This document shows positions 1 through 13,822 of a DNA stretch of 64,000 bases, piece by piece. Origin of the DNA: Acridotheres tristis (taxonomy: Eukaryota > Chordata > Aves > Passeriformes > Sturnidae). Numbering within the stretch: the first letter of the stretch is position 1; each line of letters begins with the position of its first letter. Both the position numbers and the translations under genes were made by a program. The stretch spans positions 53,314,116 to 53,378,115 of the forward strand of contig CM072919.1 of the NCBI GenBank assembly GCA_037013685.1, read 5' to 3'. The notes beneath the pieces were generated by a model that saw only the letters and a program-made list of their open reading frames with translations, was not told where the DNA came from and did not search any database.

Positions 1-238
1 GATAAGGGGGAAGGGTTTCTACCTGAAAGACGGGAGGTTTAAATTAGATAGTGAGGCATTAGGACAGGTTGCCCACAGTAGCTGTCGATTTTCCATCCCT
101 GGAAGTGCTGCTCATTGTGAGTTTGGATGGGACTCTAAGCAACCTGGTCTAGTGAAAGGTGATGCTACCCATGGCAGAAGTAGGAACTAGATCATTTTTA
201 AGGCTCATTTCAACCCAGGCCATTCTATGATTCTATTA
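1..238 (+). mobile_element. CR1 LINE, 3' end fragment, cut by window start
   Basis: This is the 3' untranslated end of a CR1 retrotransposon on the plus strand. The stretch around 112-160 (gtttggatgg, aacctggtct agtg) and the ending at about 220-238 (ccattctatgattctat) match the conserved avian CR1 tail. No coding part is visible because the window starts inside the copy. CR1 copies are usually 5'-truncated, so a 238-base fragment could also be most of what exists. Boundary at the right is set by the end of the tail motif. Confidence 0.8.
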
Positions 239-2475
239 TATGAGCCAACCTATTGCATTTTGGCCAAGTAATGTTGCTTCAGGCTGTATTTTTGACATGT
301 TACAGAGAACTTCATTGTTCACAAGAAATGCGATAGTTGAAGGCAACTTTTAATCCAAAAAAGCAGGTGATTCCAGAAAAAAAAATCATCCACTCATAAA
401 CAAGATATCATACAAGGGATTAAAAACTGTGAAAAAAATTTAAGTTCACATAGTCTAGCTTAGCCAGAAACATTTCTGTGTTAAGAAGCTGTGTGTGTTC
501 CTTTTAGAAATCCCAATGAGTTGTTCAGCCTTTTTACGTGTTTCCTACTTTATTGCATATAAATTCTGCTACTTAGCTTGCAAGAGTTTTGTATTTGTTG
601 TTGCAGCAACTTTGCCTGCTGTCTGTCTTACAGCTAGAGGCTGTTTGGCCTTTGCTGTCTTGTTCAGTGACCTGTACATGTTAAACTTAACAACAGTTAC
701 AGGATTGTTTTAATATGTGATGTTTTAATCTAGGTGTGTTATGTACTTGAGTTAACTTGCAATCATGTGCTTGACAGCTCTGGGTAGGATAGTGATGATG
801 ATACTTACTGTCCAGTTTGTCTTGTGCAACAAATGTTAAATTAGCTGGGACAGCTAGGAGATTGTCTCTGGCGAAGAAAGTTCTCAGAACAGCTGTAACT
901 AAATACTGTCCTCATAACTTGGAAAATCTTTGTACATTCAGGAACCTAGGTATAAATGCAGAAAAAGGTCTGTCAATAGATGAAATTGTGAGGCTTAGCA
1001 CAGATGATTCTCACCAGCTTTGCTATGAAAAGTTACTAAACTCTTCAAGGTTCTACTAGGCTCATAGTGTTCCTCTCATTACAGCTCTGACAGAAATTTT
1101 AGTAGTTTGAAATGAAATATTTTAATAGGACACTACCACTTGGGTAGGTTTTCTCTCCCACAGATCATAAAACATGTTCCTGGAATTGGCCTATTAGATT
1201 CTTAAATGTTTGTGGAGATAAAACTACCAGGTCTAAGTTTGATGATGCTGTTCTAATTTAACATGTGATAGATGAGGTTTGGGCATGCTGCTGCTTCTTA
1301 AGCCAAAACCATGCAGTGATTTTTTTTGCTCTGGGGGTTTGTGGGTATCTAGGGATATGGAGACTCTGTCACTGCCAACTTCACTAAGTTACCCTGCACT
1401 CTCCATGAAGAGAAAATGTAACTTCCTGAAGAGACTTTACATCATGGGACACTCCATTGTCCTGGCTGGCAGAAGGCAGAATGGTCTGTGTGTCTTAAAA
1501 GTATAATGTCTAACTGCTGCACTCCTTAATACTCAGGTGGAGTATAATGTACATGTGAGACTCATCACAATCAAAACATTGTGTTCTGGTCCACCTGACT
1601 AATGATTTTTTTTTTTTTTTTTAGGATTTTTTAAAGCCTTTATCAGTTGGAAAGCCTCTAACTGCCTCAAATGTAGATGTATCTAGCCTCATGGTTTACA
1701 ATTCTTTTCCTAAAATAGAGAATAATCACAATTCTATTTTAATGAAAGACTGTTAGTAGGGTTTTAATCATTATTTTTAAATGCTTTTTGTAACTGAAGG
1801 AGCAAAATTGGATACTACTTTTGAACGATGTTAAAATAACCCATTTCTGATAAGAAGATAGATGAGTTAGAAGCCTGTTACAGAGAACCTGTCAATGGCT
1901 TTCAAATATTTCTGTTATCAACTGTCATGAAACAGAAATTGTTTTCCTCCTTTCATTTTCTCTAGAGTGTATAAAACACATGAAGTTAACCAGCCATTCT
2001 GAATTTCTGAAAATTGACAGCTTACTGAAAATACCTGGGACTTTTCTGCAAAATTAATGAAGACTTTTTCCACTGTAAAATTTGTATAGATTGACTTGCT
2101 CAAAGCAATAACAAAATAGAGCAAAACAACTGTCAGATTGATCCCTGCAGCAGAAAGTGGGAATCTGGCAAAAAGTTGTCATCACTTGTTACCTACCTAG
2201 TTGTAGAGATGTTATAAAGTGTCTTAGATGACATAAAAGTACTTGTAGAGTATTACTATTAGACAATGAGGAGAAAGAGGCAACTAAATCTTAACATACT
2301 AGTATCTGGAAGAAAGTTGATAAGTTTAATACCTCAGAGTTCATTTTTTAAGGACAAAAGATTAAAGTATCAAGGAAAATAAGCCATCATGCAACTGTGG
2401 ATTTGTACTGGAGAGGTGTTTGTCTAATAGGGGTTTAACTCTAGTGCACTTGCTAATTTCAGTAAATGTAAAGGG

Positions 2476-3066
2476 ATGCATTTAAATGGGTCATCTCTGA
2501 TTAGAAACTTTGGAAAGGAGTGGTTCCACTCCAGGGAAGCCAATGAACTAGGTAAACATACAGTCCTTAGCTACAAAGGGCTTGATATTAATATTCTGGG
2601 TGATGAAACTACGCTGATATATTATTGTTATTATGTTGTCCATAAGACTTATAATTTTGTCAGTTTTAGTGTTTGTTGGCCCATTGTATTTACTTCCTGT
2701 TTATCAGGGCAAATGGATTTTTCCAAGTGTGTCAAGGGTGCATTCCTCTGCCTCACTGTTGCCTTCATGCAATATTGTGTACTAACAATTACATTAAGTA
2801 CAATGGCTGTGCACCTTTTGCCCCTGACTGCTATCTGCCTTTTCAGCAGGCCCAGTACTGTGACCAAATTATCAAGCAAAGCAGGCTGTCAGTGTGGTAT
2901 GCCTGGGTGTGAGTGTATGTTGATGTTTAGGTTCATGAGTGTTAATGTGTATGGTGTACAGACTGGTAAGCAGCACAGATGTATAATTGTATTAAACTTT
3001 CTCAGGAGTCTTTCAAAAAATGCAGAGAACCTGCATTCTGCTGGTGAATTACTGAACCTCTGCTAA
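2476..3066 (+). other. 196-codon open frame of unknown status
   Basis: This is the longest open frame outside the transposable elements. It starts with ATG and ends in TAA. The translation contains hydrophobic, cysteine-rich stretches (for example around residues 80-125, with the run HLLPLTAICLF) and no domain that I recognise. There is no obvious Kozak context, and no promoter or poly(A) signal was identified. In 64 kb of six-frame vertebrate DNA a frame of this size can arise by chance, so chance is the default explanation. Confidence 0.15.
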
Positions 3067-6000
3067 GACTGTATGCATTAATCATAGTTAACAAGGAAGA
3101 AAGCAAATTTGTGAATGTGTAGATACAAGTAGACTGAGAAGAGTAATAAGACAACCATCCCCCAGTGACCAAATAAAGTGACAGTTAAAAGGTAACTGGA
3201 AACCAGTACTGAAGTGCTGTGTAAGAAAGCCCCAGGGACAAGGAAACAAATATAATCAGTTACAAAAAATAAACTAATATAGCCCTAGATGTAAGGGATA
3301 TAATAAAATAACCCCCAAGCTACCAAGAGTTTTGTTGGAGATGCAGTTGTGTAAGGACTGAAGCAGGTATGAAACACAGGGAAATTTCTTGCAACACATT
3401 CATTATCCTGCACCACTGTAAAAAGAACACGCTATTTTTTGTTATTAGAAAATTATTAGGGGCATTATTGTTGATTAATTGGAATTTATTATCATAATTT
3501 GTCTTGTTTGTGGAAGAGGTGATAATGGTTCTTGAAACAGGAAAATTGTTTCGAAGAAATTATGAGTTATGTCTCTCTCCTCTTTTCAGCAATTCTTCCC
3601 AGATCATTCCCACTATAGTCAGCTGTTGCTCTGCCTGTTCAGGAGGACTTGCAAGAGACTAAGCTTGCTACTTCTGCCATGGCATAGGACAACCAGGAGA
3701 AGAAAAAAAACTTGGTTAATCCTGCTTGCTTCTGCTGCTGCCTAGCATCCCTCCAGCTCTTTCCTCAGAAGCCAAAGTTATGCAAGTAGAAAATAAAACC
3801 GACTTTTCAGGTTGTGTAGGTTGCTGAAACAACTGAATCTTGCTGTCTTATCTCAAATAGAGTAGGTAGTCTGCTCTTCTAAGTTGCTTCCTACTTTGCC
3901 TGGGCCAAAAGCTATTCTTTTTTCACTTGTTAGACTCTGAACAGGCTGCATTTTAGAACCTAGGAAAGAGCTATATTCAGAGCAATGTAAATAGAGATTG
4001 CATAGGCATGTCTGTTTCTGAAGCCACTGCACAGAAGGAGGACCTTCCAGACCAACCCCTGAGAGCAAAGGTGTGGCACAAATCCTTGTACAAAGCAGAT
4101 CCAAACTGGAAGGTTAACCCTAAATGCACTAGCAGCGTGCTGAATTCAGAAACTATCCCAAAAGTTAAACAGAAATTGTCCACTTAGAAACAGATTGGCT
4201 AAGCTAGTCTTTTTGTCTGGGAAATTGAACTTCAAAACCTGTGTTTGTCACAGCATAGAATTTTTAAATAAAGGAGTTGGACTATATGCCTGAGTAACGG
4301 TGATAGCAGCAAGGTGTCATTCCAGCCCAGTTATCAAAAACTTGTGGTGTTGAAAAACAACCAAAATACACTGGAGGCTGTGGGTTTCACTGCTACACAG
4401 TCAGCGTCCACAGAGAGTAACATTGTTAGGATGTGAAACCGTATTACTCTAGCAAATCTAGAGATGGGGCTCCATTATCAGCATCATTGCTGTATCCATT
4501 GTTGTTCCTTGCTTCCTGTACATCGCCCATTAAACATGCAAAATTTTGGCCATTTTGAAGAATAAAGGATCCCTCCCAAAATATTGCTCCTTTTACATAC
4601 CCATTCTCTTTCCTTTACCTAGTCCCTGTGGGTTAGAGTGGATGGGGTTTTTTTATTTGTTTTGTGGGCATTTTTCCCTGTTTTTGTTTGTTTTTTAATT
4701 GTTTTTATAAATCTGCCTTTAAATAGATGTGAAACCTGATGACTTGCATCTTTGTTCCTAGCTGGAATGCATGGTCTGCCTAGAAGAAAAATGGCTTTTT
4801 TCTTACATGAGAGAGGAGCTGATGAAGCACAAGAGAAGGTAAGAATAAGAGTAAAGTCATAATGGGAATGAGAAACAAACCAAGTTAAAACTAATTTACG
4901 GGGAAAAATTCAGGCCAAGGAATGTGAAATGGAGATTCCTGGCAGTCAGTGGGAAGCACGTTTGACTGAGACAGTTCTTTTGCCTCCTCACGGCTGCTGC
5001 AGGTTTTTCTGGTAGCTGGCATATAACTTCAAAACTAACTTCTATGCTTTGTTTCATCTGATAGGCATACTTGGAACGCTCTGTATAAGCAACTTCACAC
5101 AGAAGCAATTATGATTGCTGTTGGTTAGAGGATGATCTTGGGGATAAAGAAGACTTAGTAGAGATTGTAAACAAGTAACATTTTTATCGTGCTACCATGG
5201 CTCATGTACACTATTATTTATTGTTATGGTTAAAGGAGTGTTATACCAATTTAAGAAACGAGTGCGTTAATGCTGCTGTAATTGTGGAGAGGCTGAATTG
5301 AGGGTTAAAGCAATCCACCTTCAGAGATCTCAGATTTCAGTCAGTATGAAAGAGTGTTTTTTCTAGGCATAGCTTATTGATTTCAAGGATTACATTGTTG
5401 TGTAATTTTACTCAAGAAAAAGCCTGGCTATTAGTAGACACTAGTGAGTAGAAATTTGTTGTTAAAAGGACTGTGATTGTGATAGTTACCACAAGCCATG
5501 CAACAGACCATACAACCTGACATCAGTTTAGGAATGGAGGTCTGCAATTACACTGAAGTTTTTATTTAATGGCTAGTCTTTGCCAGAGGCCGTCTGGAAA
5601 ATCAAAGCACTAGTTTCAAGAATTGGCAAAGATGTTCATGCAGATGGGACTTGAAATGTCATAGATGGAACCTTTCCTACTTTGTTTCTGAAAGTACACA
5701 TGTGATGTGAGTTTGTCCCCCTTTGGAATTTCTTTTATTTTTAACTCAGATAACAGCAAGTGAATTGCTGCCAAGACATTATGGAAGTATGCTGCACATA
5801 GCTACCATATTTTCTTGTCCTGACAAACACTGCCTTCAGTGTTTTTTGTACCTTGTCTTAAAGAAAGTGGCATTAAATTGCACTGGAAGCTAAACTGAGT
5901 AGACTGTATTGATACTCTTGTTCAGATCCCTTACATTGACCTTCTTATTATGTACTTCGGGCATGTGGAGCCATGTTAATATGTGATGGTAGAATTTCTA

Positions 6001-9000
6001 GCTAAGCGTGCCCATGTTGGTCCATTTTCTCCCCCAGTGTTTCATTTGATACATCTGCAATTATGCTGCAGAGAATAATATTATTGTGCTGAAATTGTAA
6101 TTTAGCCAAACTCCTAAATTCTTGCAAGTTAGATAATCCTCACTTTGAAAGCACAAAAACAGCATGCAATTTTCCTGAAAGAAAGAATAAATGAGTGACA
6201 GATATATGGACAACACATAAAGGTCAACTCTATATCTAATGATCTAGGTGGCAGAAACGTTGAATCTGTGTTGATAGAGTGAATTTCATCTTTTAGCTCA
6301 ATAATTTGCATTAATTACTTGGTGGGAAGAAGAGGGATATGTTGAAGGCATTCTGCAAAACAACTATGGTCAACAAGGATCTTGACTGGTAGTTTTAAAT
6401 ACTTGTAGTTTTAAATTTGGGTTCTCTTGAGTAAAAATTCTTTAGAAAACAAGCCATCTAAGAATAGATAGTGAAAATAAATAGTGACTTATCTTACCCT
6501 TGTAACGATTTGCTGAGTGGAAATGAGGTGGAAGTGTTTGTAGGAAGATGTAGTTTGATTTCAAATACAAGCAGGACTTTGTAAACATATTCAAATCACT
6601 GCACATGGCAGCTTTGCTCCTAGAACCTATGCTAGATGGGTTATATATTACAAATCTCATGCAACAGTTACATTATTGTGCAATAAATATCTTTAAAGAT
6701 TTGCTGAAATACTTTGTGGTTTTCTTGCTAATACTATAGAAGTTCTGCTATCCATTCAATCATAGGTTTTTGCATTACAAAGTTATTTTGGTGCTATCTT
6801 TGGTGCTATCTAAAAAAGCACATTACAAGTGTGCTGCAGTATTGTGCCTTGCTGGTTTGCCTTGTAGCTGGATGCTGGCTGGGTATCTGTGACTGTTCAG
6901 TTCCAAAAGAGCCATTTTGTGGTTGTGGTGTTTGGAGCTTTTTTTGCAATATGATTCACAATCCACTTTCTTCAAGATCCACCACCCACAACTACTTTTT
7001 GTCCAAATATAAGACTGGGAAGAGGGGACCCAGTAGTGACTGAGTCACTTCTGTTGTCTGCCAACAAGTTGCTCATTTGTTGATTAGCCACCTGCTTTTG
7101 ATCTGGATTATATCCAGACCTGCTCCAGCTGGCCAGAGAATGGGAATGTCAGCTGTAGTCAAGGATACCTGCAAAGCACAGACAGCTGCAGCAAAGCATC
7201 TTTGAGGAGAACACAGGGAAAGGCAAATTAAAGGGAAGGCAAGGGAAAAATAGAGGCAAGGAGCCAATTTCTGATGTCAGCATCACTGATGTCACCAATA
7301 CAAATTTGGTCCACAGAGTGCTGAGGAAATGAGAATAGAAACAGGTCAGAGGGAAAGGTGACAGACTAGCACAGGTGACAGCAAGGGGGAAATTAATCAT
7401 GTCTCAACTGTAATCTTAATGGCTACTCTGCTTTAACTCTTGAAGTGTCTCTTACTCATCCAAGAGCATAAAATTAATAAAATCTTTCCAACAGTCTACT
7501 TGCCTTTCATAGCAGCTCCAGACAGGGATTTTTACTGGTGGTGCACTCATCTGCAGATCCAGTTGAAAAGCAGCATGCTTTTCAGATCTAATGAAGAGGA
7601 AGAGGTTTAAATCTCCTCATGTTTCAAGTGAAATCCTATAGTAAGAAACATCCTTACACTTAAGATCTTCTTTCTTGTAGTGTTCTATACATTTCAAATT
7701 TGCTTAATTTGCTGGTAAATACCAACAAGCTTCAACTATGCTTTAAAACACTTTTGTAAAACGTTTTTGTAAAAAATTGGAACAAACACACAAAAAGCTA
7801 CCTTCCTGAAATAATTTCTTTTGAAAATGGTCATGAAATTCTATTGGTGAGTCAAAAAAGATTAAAATAAATGTTACGTTTGCTTCAAGGATTTTTTCAG
7901 TTGTTTTACTAGGCTATCTGTTCTGAAAGTAGTTTTTTTCTTCTAAAATAAGGAACAGAAAGTGTGCATTAAGAGCCCCTCACCTGCTTTCAAGTATTCT
8001 TTGATCTAAAAAAGTTGTGTTTAATCAATTATTTGTTTATAGTGAGTCCATTCTAAATTCTTCAATTTTTTTAACATTTCCCCTTGGAAATTTGTTGGAT
8101 TGGTTTTATTTTTTGCTTGTTTTGGTTTTTTTTTTTTAATTTATTTGGTAGGTTAACTGGCAATCATAAAACTAAGGCAAATGGCCAATTTTATGTGTCT
8201 AGATACCACAAGGGTTAATATGATGAAGTATGACAACATACATTGCAGTTGCCACCTTTCAGTAAAGAGAAATAAAGCTTTGGAATTCTTTGTCCACGTG
8301 AATAACAATATGATTTTTGTAAGTGTTTGAGAAGTCCCACTGAAATGAGAGAAAGGAAGCAATATCTCATATTCCTCTTTGCAGATACTTGGAGGCCTGA
8401 TCTAGCTATTGCTAGATAGGTGTGCTATGTTGGTTTTCTGACTGTTGTATTAGAAAGTACAGGGGTTTTTTTTCTGAATTTTTTTTGTAAGTGTGAATTT
8501 ATAGGAGATTGTCTTTGACTTGAAGCTGACAAACTTTGTCAAGTCTGAAAAATCAACGCTCACAAAAAAGAAAAAAAAAAGCAAAGAAAATTATCGTTCC
8601 AGTAAGTTACAGTCTCAGACATAACTAAGGCAGATACTGTATATAAAACACAGACATACCCCTGCCCTAAGAAACAAAACTGTCATCTGAGGTCAACAGT
8701 TTACATTAATAAGATATTTGAAATTGTAATTTCCAGATATTTCTGTTGCAGTTTGATTTCTTTTGTTGTATATTACCCCAGTCGCCCAAATTTGCAAGTG
8801 GAAGCAGTCTTACAGCCTTAGAAGAGCCCCTGTTGAACTGCTGCTCACACAGGACTGTCCTTGTATTTCAGCAGTATTGCCTGCAGAATATAACACTCGT
8901 CATGTTTACAGATTTCCAGCTTGAAGCCTAAATTGAGCAGGTGTGTGATTAGCTAATTAATACAGCCAGATGAGCTTTTAAAAAATTAATTTAAGTATAA

Positions 9001-9137
9001 AATATATTAAATACAGATCCCAGTTTTAAATACTGCTGGGTGAGGTCATTCTTTCCTCTTAATTTGGAAAAAGCTTCTGTAGGAATAGATATCTATTAAG
9101 AGAGTAAACAGAATTGTGTGATACTCTGTAATGAAAA

Positions 9138-9908
9138 TCAAATCATGTTGTTCAGCAAATATCTGTGTTTAAGATTAGGTAGTATCTGTAGGTTTTTGCA
9201 ACTGTGTTCCAAAGTTGCAAATGTGAGATGTCTTGCTGTATCAAGTTTATAAAATACCTTAATGCTATTATTTTGGAAAAATAAATATAATTGCTCTTCA
9301 TTTTTCGTTCTTGTACTTGCATTTCTTGTAGAAATAAATTTTGTTTCCCATAGCAGGAGCTGGAGCTGAGCTATGCTCCATATCTTCCTAGTAAAATTTG
9401 TCCAAGTACAACCATTAGGGACAGAAATTTGCATTAAGCTGCTAGTATAAACTTCACTGTGCCATAAATGCGGCCAGTCCACTTCTTACCATGGCAGCTT
9501 CTTTATTGGTCCACTGGTGAATGATCTCCTTACAGTGCTCCTCCTTGGAGGAGTGATCTGCTCTTTGTTGTATGCTTACTAGCAAATATGATTGAAACCC
9601 AGGGTGTGATTGTAAACGTTTCTTCCCTTCAACCTTGATTGGCTTTTCTTTACATGTCTTAAACAAAAAGTCTGCTCCTGCAAAGATAGCCTTCTCCATT
9701 TGGCTGGGAGAAGGAGTCATGTGATGATGATGTGCAGCACACTTCTGTGCTTCCCTCTCAGCAGTTCCTCCTCTCCAATCTGGCAGCTGCTAGATTGGAG
9801 GTGAACCCTGTCCTGCACTGACTCCACTTCAGCTGCTTCCAAATAAAAATAATCATCTTTCAAAGCTGAGGCTACAGTAAATTGCCAGCATTTGTTAACA
9901 GAAAGCAT
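9138..9908 (-). other. Cluster of three abutting minus-strand open frames
   Basis: Three frames of 63, 88 and 114 codons follow each other with tiny overlaps: 9717-9908, 9454-9720 and 9138-9482. Together they leave the minus strand almost continuously open for 770 bases, with two frame changes. This is the pattern a decayed coding sequence leaves. I do not recognise the protein, and no poly(A) tail or splice sites stand out. It may be chance in sequence poor in minus-strand stop codons. Confidence 0.15.
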
Positions 9909-12149
9909 ACTTGTGAAGATGTGTGTGATGACAAAGGACCATAATTCCCAAAAGGTCTCCTTTCAGGCAAGTGCTTTGAGAAAGACCCTTCAGCCTCTTA
10001 TTAACATCCCTCTTACCTGCTGCTTATTGAGAAGATCCCCCTGATGCATGAATTGCAGCTGGAATAATGAGGACATATTGGGAACTCTTAGGAAATGAGA
10101 TAACGTTTGGACATGACTACGACTAGGGTTTATGATGACTGACATCATAGTGGTGGGGTCACTCTAATCTCTTGCAGAGTGATTTATTACACATTACAGA
10201 ATACATGCAGAAAAGTTCCTTGAATCATATGTAGTAAAATGATCCTGAAATTCCTAATAAAAATATTTCTCTGAATTCTGCAGTGCAGAATGATAACAGA
10301 TGATGTGATGTATATGTATCAGGAATGCATAAAAAATCTGTTTTTCTCTAAGGATAAAAGTGTGTTTGACCTTGTAGAAAAAATGGAATTTAGCACCATC
10401 TGAAATTTTTTTTCTGCTGGAAATGCCTATTTTTCCCTAAAAGGATTGTCTAATTGTTCATAGGATCTTCCTTTAATTTGTTGCTTGTAGACTCACAATT
10501 TCTCTAAGAGTAAGAATAAATAAATAAATACTTTGTCCTCGTCTTTCTAGTGCATAGAAGTGACAGAGAAGACAAGATTCTCTTTCTAAGCAAGAACATT
10601 CTCTTTTCTGACTTATAGACCACAGACAATGCATGTGAAATTGCTTGGGAAAGTCCTCATGATTTCTTGGGAAAGTTATGGAACAGCTGCTTCATTCTCA
10701 TTCTTTCTTAAGTCAGGTTAATGCAAAAAGCTGTCTCTATGTAGCTTGACTCAAGGCTCTTTAAGTTGCCTGAATGCTTTACAGTCTCATGTAACATGAT
10801 TTAGGAATTTATATCAGTCTTGATATGATAACAATATTAGCTTGAAAGAATAAATTTTTAATGTTTTTATTACATCCTGCATGTTGAAATTATTTGATTC
10901 TTTGATAGTTTTGCAATCCAGTCACGTAGTCATTCCTGTAACTTCCTGTGGTTCTGAGATTCTTAGATAATATGCCACAAAAATTGAGAAGAGTTGGAGG
11001 TTAAAAGAAGTGCCAAAATGTCTGTTTTAATCTTCATCAAGGTTTGAAGTAAGAAGAACAACAAGGCATGCTTTAAATGCAAGCTGAAGTCAAAGATGCA
11101 TCTGAAATGTAGGAAGTGCTTGTATAGCTTTTTGAGCCCTCCAGGAACTAGATTTATATAATAAATATTTATAGCTTGGCTATGAGTTCTTTTGTATTCT
11201 GGCTTCTTCACCTTACAACAGGTTTGGTTGCAGGCAGAAGTTATTCTTTCAGAGTTTTGGTGATCCAGTCTAGTCTGAGTGTCATTGAAGTGGTGGAAAG
11301 TGGTGTATTGCTGCTTTACCACAATGACCTGCAAGTAGCTCTTTAATGTAAATACCTATATTGCTTCACATCTGGTGCAAGTGGTTTGCCCATAACAGGT
11401 TCATGTTTTGTCCAGAAACTGTAATTACATTTTTTTTCCAAAAGATGGATTTTCACTCCTGTAAAAATATAGCCTGTAAAAGGCTGGCTATGTGCTGTGT
11501 TACATGTTTCTCAAAGTGTTTTAGAAAGCTTTTAGAACAAAGATGTTTTCAGAGAAAAATATTTTTCAACTTCCAGGTATAACTACACCTCCAGCTATAA
11601 TTTGAACATGATGAGGCTAGTTTTCCCTAATTTCAGTAATATCTTATCATTTTTGCCGTAACATTTTCCTAGGCATTGTGACAGAAGGGAAGAACTTAAC
11701 ATTCATAATATCATTTAATCATCTGTGTCATTTAGCTTTTTCTGATGCATCTGCCATTGCAAAGGAAAAATAAGTTTTCATAGCTGGGGCAAGTCTTTTT
11801 TTTTCTGCTTTGCTTTCTGACTGGAAATGTAACCTAGTATGATTACAGCAAAGAACACTGATTTGCACGAGGCTTTGAGTCTTAATGACACTGAGCACCA
11901 TTTGAATACGAGTTGCTCAGAAGAAGTCTACGAAGAATAGGCAACAAAATAATTTTATGAGACTGAGACTTCTATTCTCACAGTTTCAACTACCAGAAGT
12001 ATTCCTCTGTGGGTTAGTTTATTTTCTGAAATATTCGTGGACTTTAACAATCATAGGTTTAAAAATGAGAATGAAAACTAAGCAAAAATCCCCTAACAAT
12101 TCTTAGTATCTGACAAGATATTAAAAAATGAGCACTTTGTCCAAGTAGT

Positions 12150-13822
12150 ACAGTTGGTAGCATCACTACTCTTACAAGTAAAGAATTTCTTCCTGATAGC
12201 TAATCTTAACATGCTCTCTTTCAGTTTAAAACTATTGCCCCTTGTTCTGTCACTATCTCCCCATATAAAAAGTCTCTCTCCTTCTTTATTATGAGTCCCC
12301 TAAGGTGATGGAAGACTACAAAGAGGTCTCCTCAGAGATTTTTGTCCAGGATGAACAAGCCCAGGTCTTTCAGCTTGTCTTCACAGGAGAAGATGTCTGA
12401 TGTCTTCATGGCTCTCCTGTGAATCTGCTCCAACAGGCACGTGTCTTTTCTTGAGTTTGTGCAGCAGGTGGGATCTCACGAGGGCAGAATTAAGGGGCAG
12501 AATCCCCTCCCTTGCCCTGCTGGCCACCTCCCTTATGGTGCAGCCCAGGACAGGATTGTCTTCTGTCTTCTGGGTCATGTCCATCTTTTCATCCAGGAGA
12601 ACCCCCAGGCCCTTCTCCACAGGGCTGCTCTCAATGAGCTTCTCCCAATCTGTACTCATATCTGGGACTGCCCTGCAGCACTTCACACTAGGACTTGTTG
12701 AGCCTCTTGTGATTCCCATGGGCCCACTGCTTAAGCTTGTCCAGGTCCCTCTGGATGGGATCCTGTCTTTTCAGTGTCTCAGCTTTGTGTCATCTATAAA
12801 CCTGCTGAGGATACACTCAATGTCACTCTTGATGTCATTGATGAAGATATTGAAGAGCACCAGTCCCCAGACTTCTGTCTGCCCTGAGAAACATCACTCC
12901 TCCAGGAGTCAGCCTCCACCAGGAGAGCCCACAGGAGCCACTGACCACAACTCTCTGGCTGTGTCCATCCAGCAAATTCCTTATTCATTGAATTGTATAT
13001 TCATCATAGCCATGCTTCTCCAATTGGAGATAAGGATGTTTTTAGGGACTATAAAGGCCTTGCAAGAGGACACAGGAGACATCTGTTGATCTTCCCTTGT
13101 CAATCATTGCTGTCACTGCATCATAGAAGACCACCAGATTGGTCAGGCATGATTTGCTTCAGTAAAATTTGCTGGCTGACTCAGATCACCTCCTGGTCTT
13201 TTCTGTGCCTCAGCATATCTACAGGGAAGATTTACTCCATAATCTTTCCAAACATGTGAGGCTCAGTAGTCTATAGTTCAACAGATCTTCCTTTCTCCAG
13301 TTTTTAAAAATGGGAGTGATGTTTCCCTTTTCCCAGTCTCTTCACCTGTCTGTCAGGGCTTTTCAAATATGATGGAGAATGGCTTTGAAATATCAGCCAC
13401 TTACTTCAGGACCTGGAAGTGCATCTCATCAGATCCCATAGACTTGTGGCTGTTCAGCTTCACTAAATAATTCCAGACCGGTTCTTTGCTTACAAGGTGA
13501 AGGACTTTGCTCCTTCAACACCCACAGATAGGAGCAGGGACTTGAGAAGAGTGGGAACCCTGCCTGCCCGTGAAGACTGAGGCAAAGGACTCAGTGAGTA
13601 GCTCAGCCTTCCAGTTACCACCAGTTCACCCTTCTCACCAGAGTGGATACACTCAACTAGATTTTTTTTCTGGCCTATGTTCTTATAAAATCCCTTCTTG
13701 TTGTTCTTCATAGCTCCTGCCAAGTCCTGTTGCAGCTTTGCCTTGACATTCCTGATGCTGTCCTTACACATCCACATTATATCTCAATACACTCTCCAGA
13801 TTACCTGTCCCTGCTTCCATGG
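12150..13822 (-). mobile_element. Old CR1 LINE, 3' part (3' UTR and ORF2 reverse transcriptase)
   Basis: Reading the minus strand gives decayed CR1 ORF2 followed by 3' UTR. A palm-box remnant RFIDDTKL lies at about 12780-12806, where CR1 normally has FADD. The linker between endonuclease and RT is visible at about 13640-13700 (KNNKKGFYKN). The 3' UTR part (12150-12400) includes 'gtaaagaatttcttcctgatagc', a hallmark of avian CR1 3' ends read in reverse. The terminal tail is missing or unrecognisable. Many stops and frameshifts make it inactive. The copy continues at 14441-15268 and 21807-22100, separated by two LTR insertions, so this is one element in three pieces. Confidence 0.85.
13818..13822. 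repeat. Target-site duplication CATGG, left copy
   Basis: The five bases CATGG flank the solo LTR on both sides (13818-13822 and 14441-14445). Deleting the LTR and one copy rejoins the CR1 minus-strand frame as EMYNPWKQGQ. This supports a single integration into the older CR1. Confidence 0.75.

Larger units (their letters stand above)
239..12149. other. Non-coding stretch, no recognised gene
   Basis: About 12 kb of AT-rich sequence with no repeat or gene that I recognise. It contains T tracts near 1606-1622, 4650-4710 and 8100-8145 and an AAAT run near 10512-10530. Open frames are short except for one of 196 codons at 2476-3066 and a run of three minus-strand frames at 9138-9908; both are listed separately. 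Intron or intergenic DNA is the likeliest reading. Confidence 0.6.

Noticed and set aside
12400..13089. Long plus-strand open frames (229, 86 codons) over the CR1
   Set aside because: They are antisense to CR1 ORF2 on the minus strand and carry no recognisable domain.
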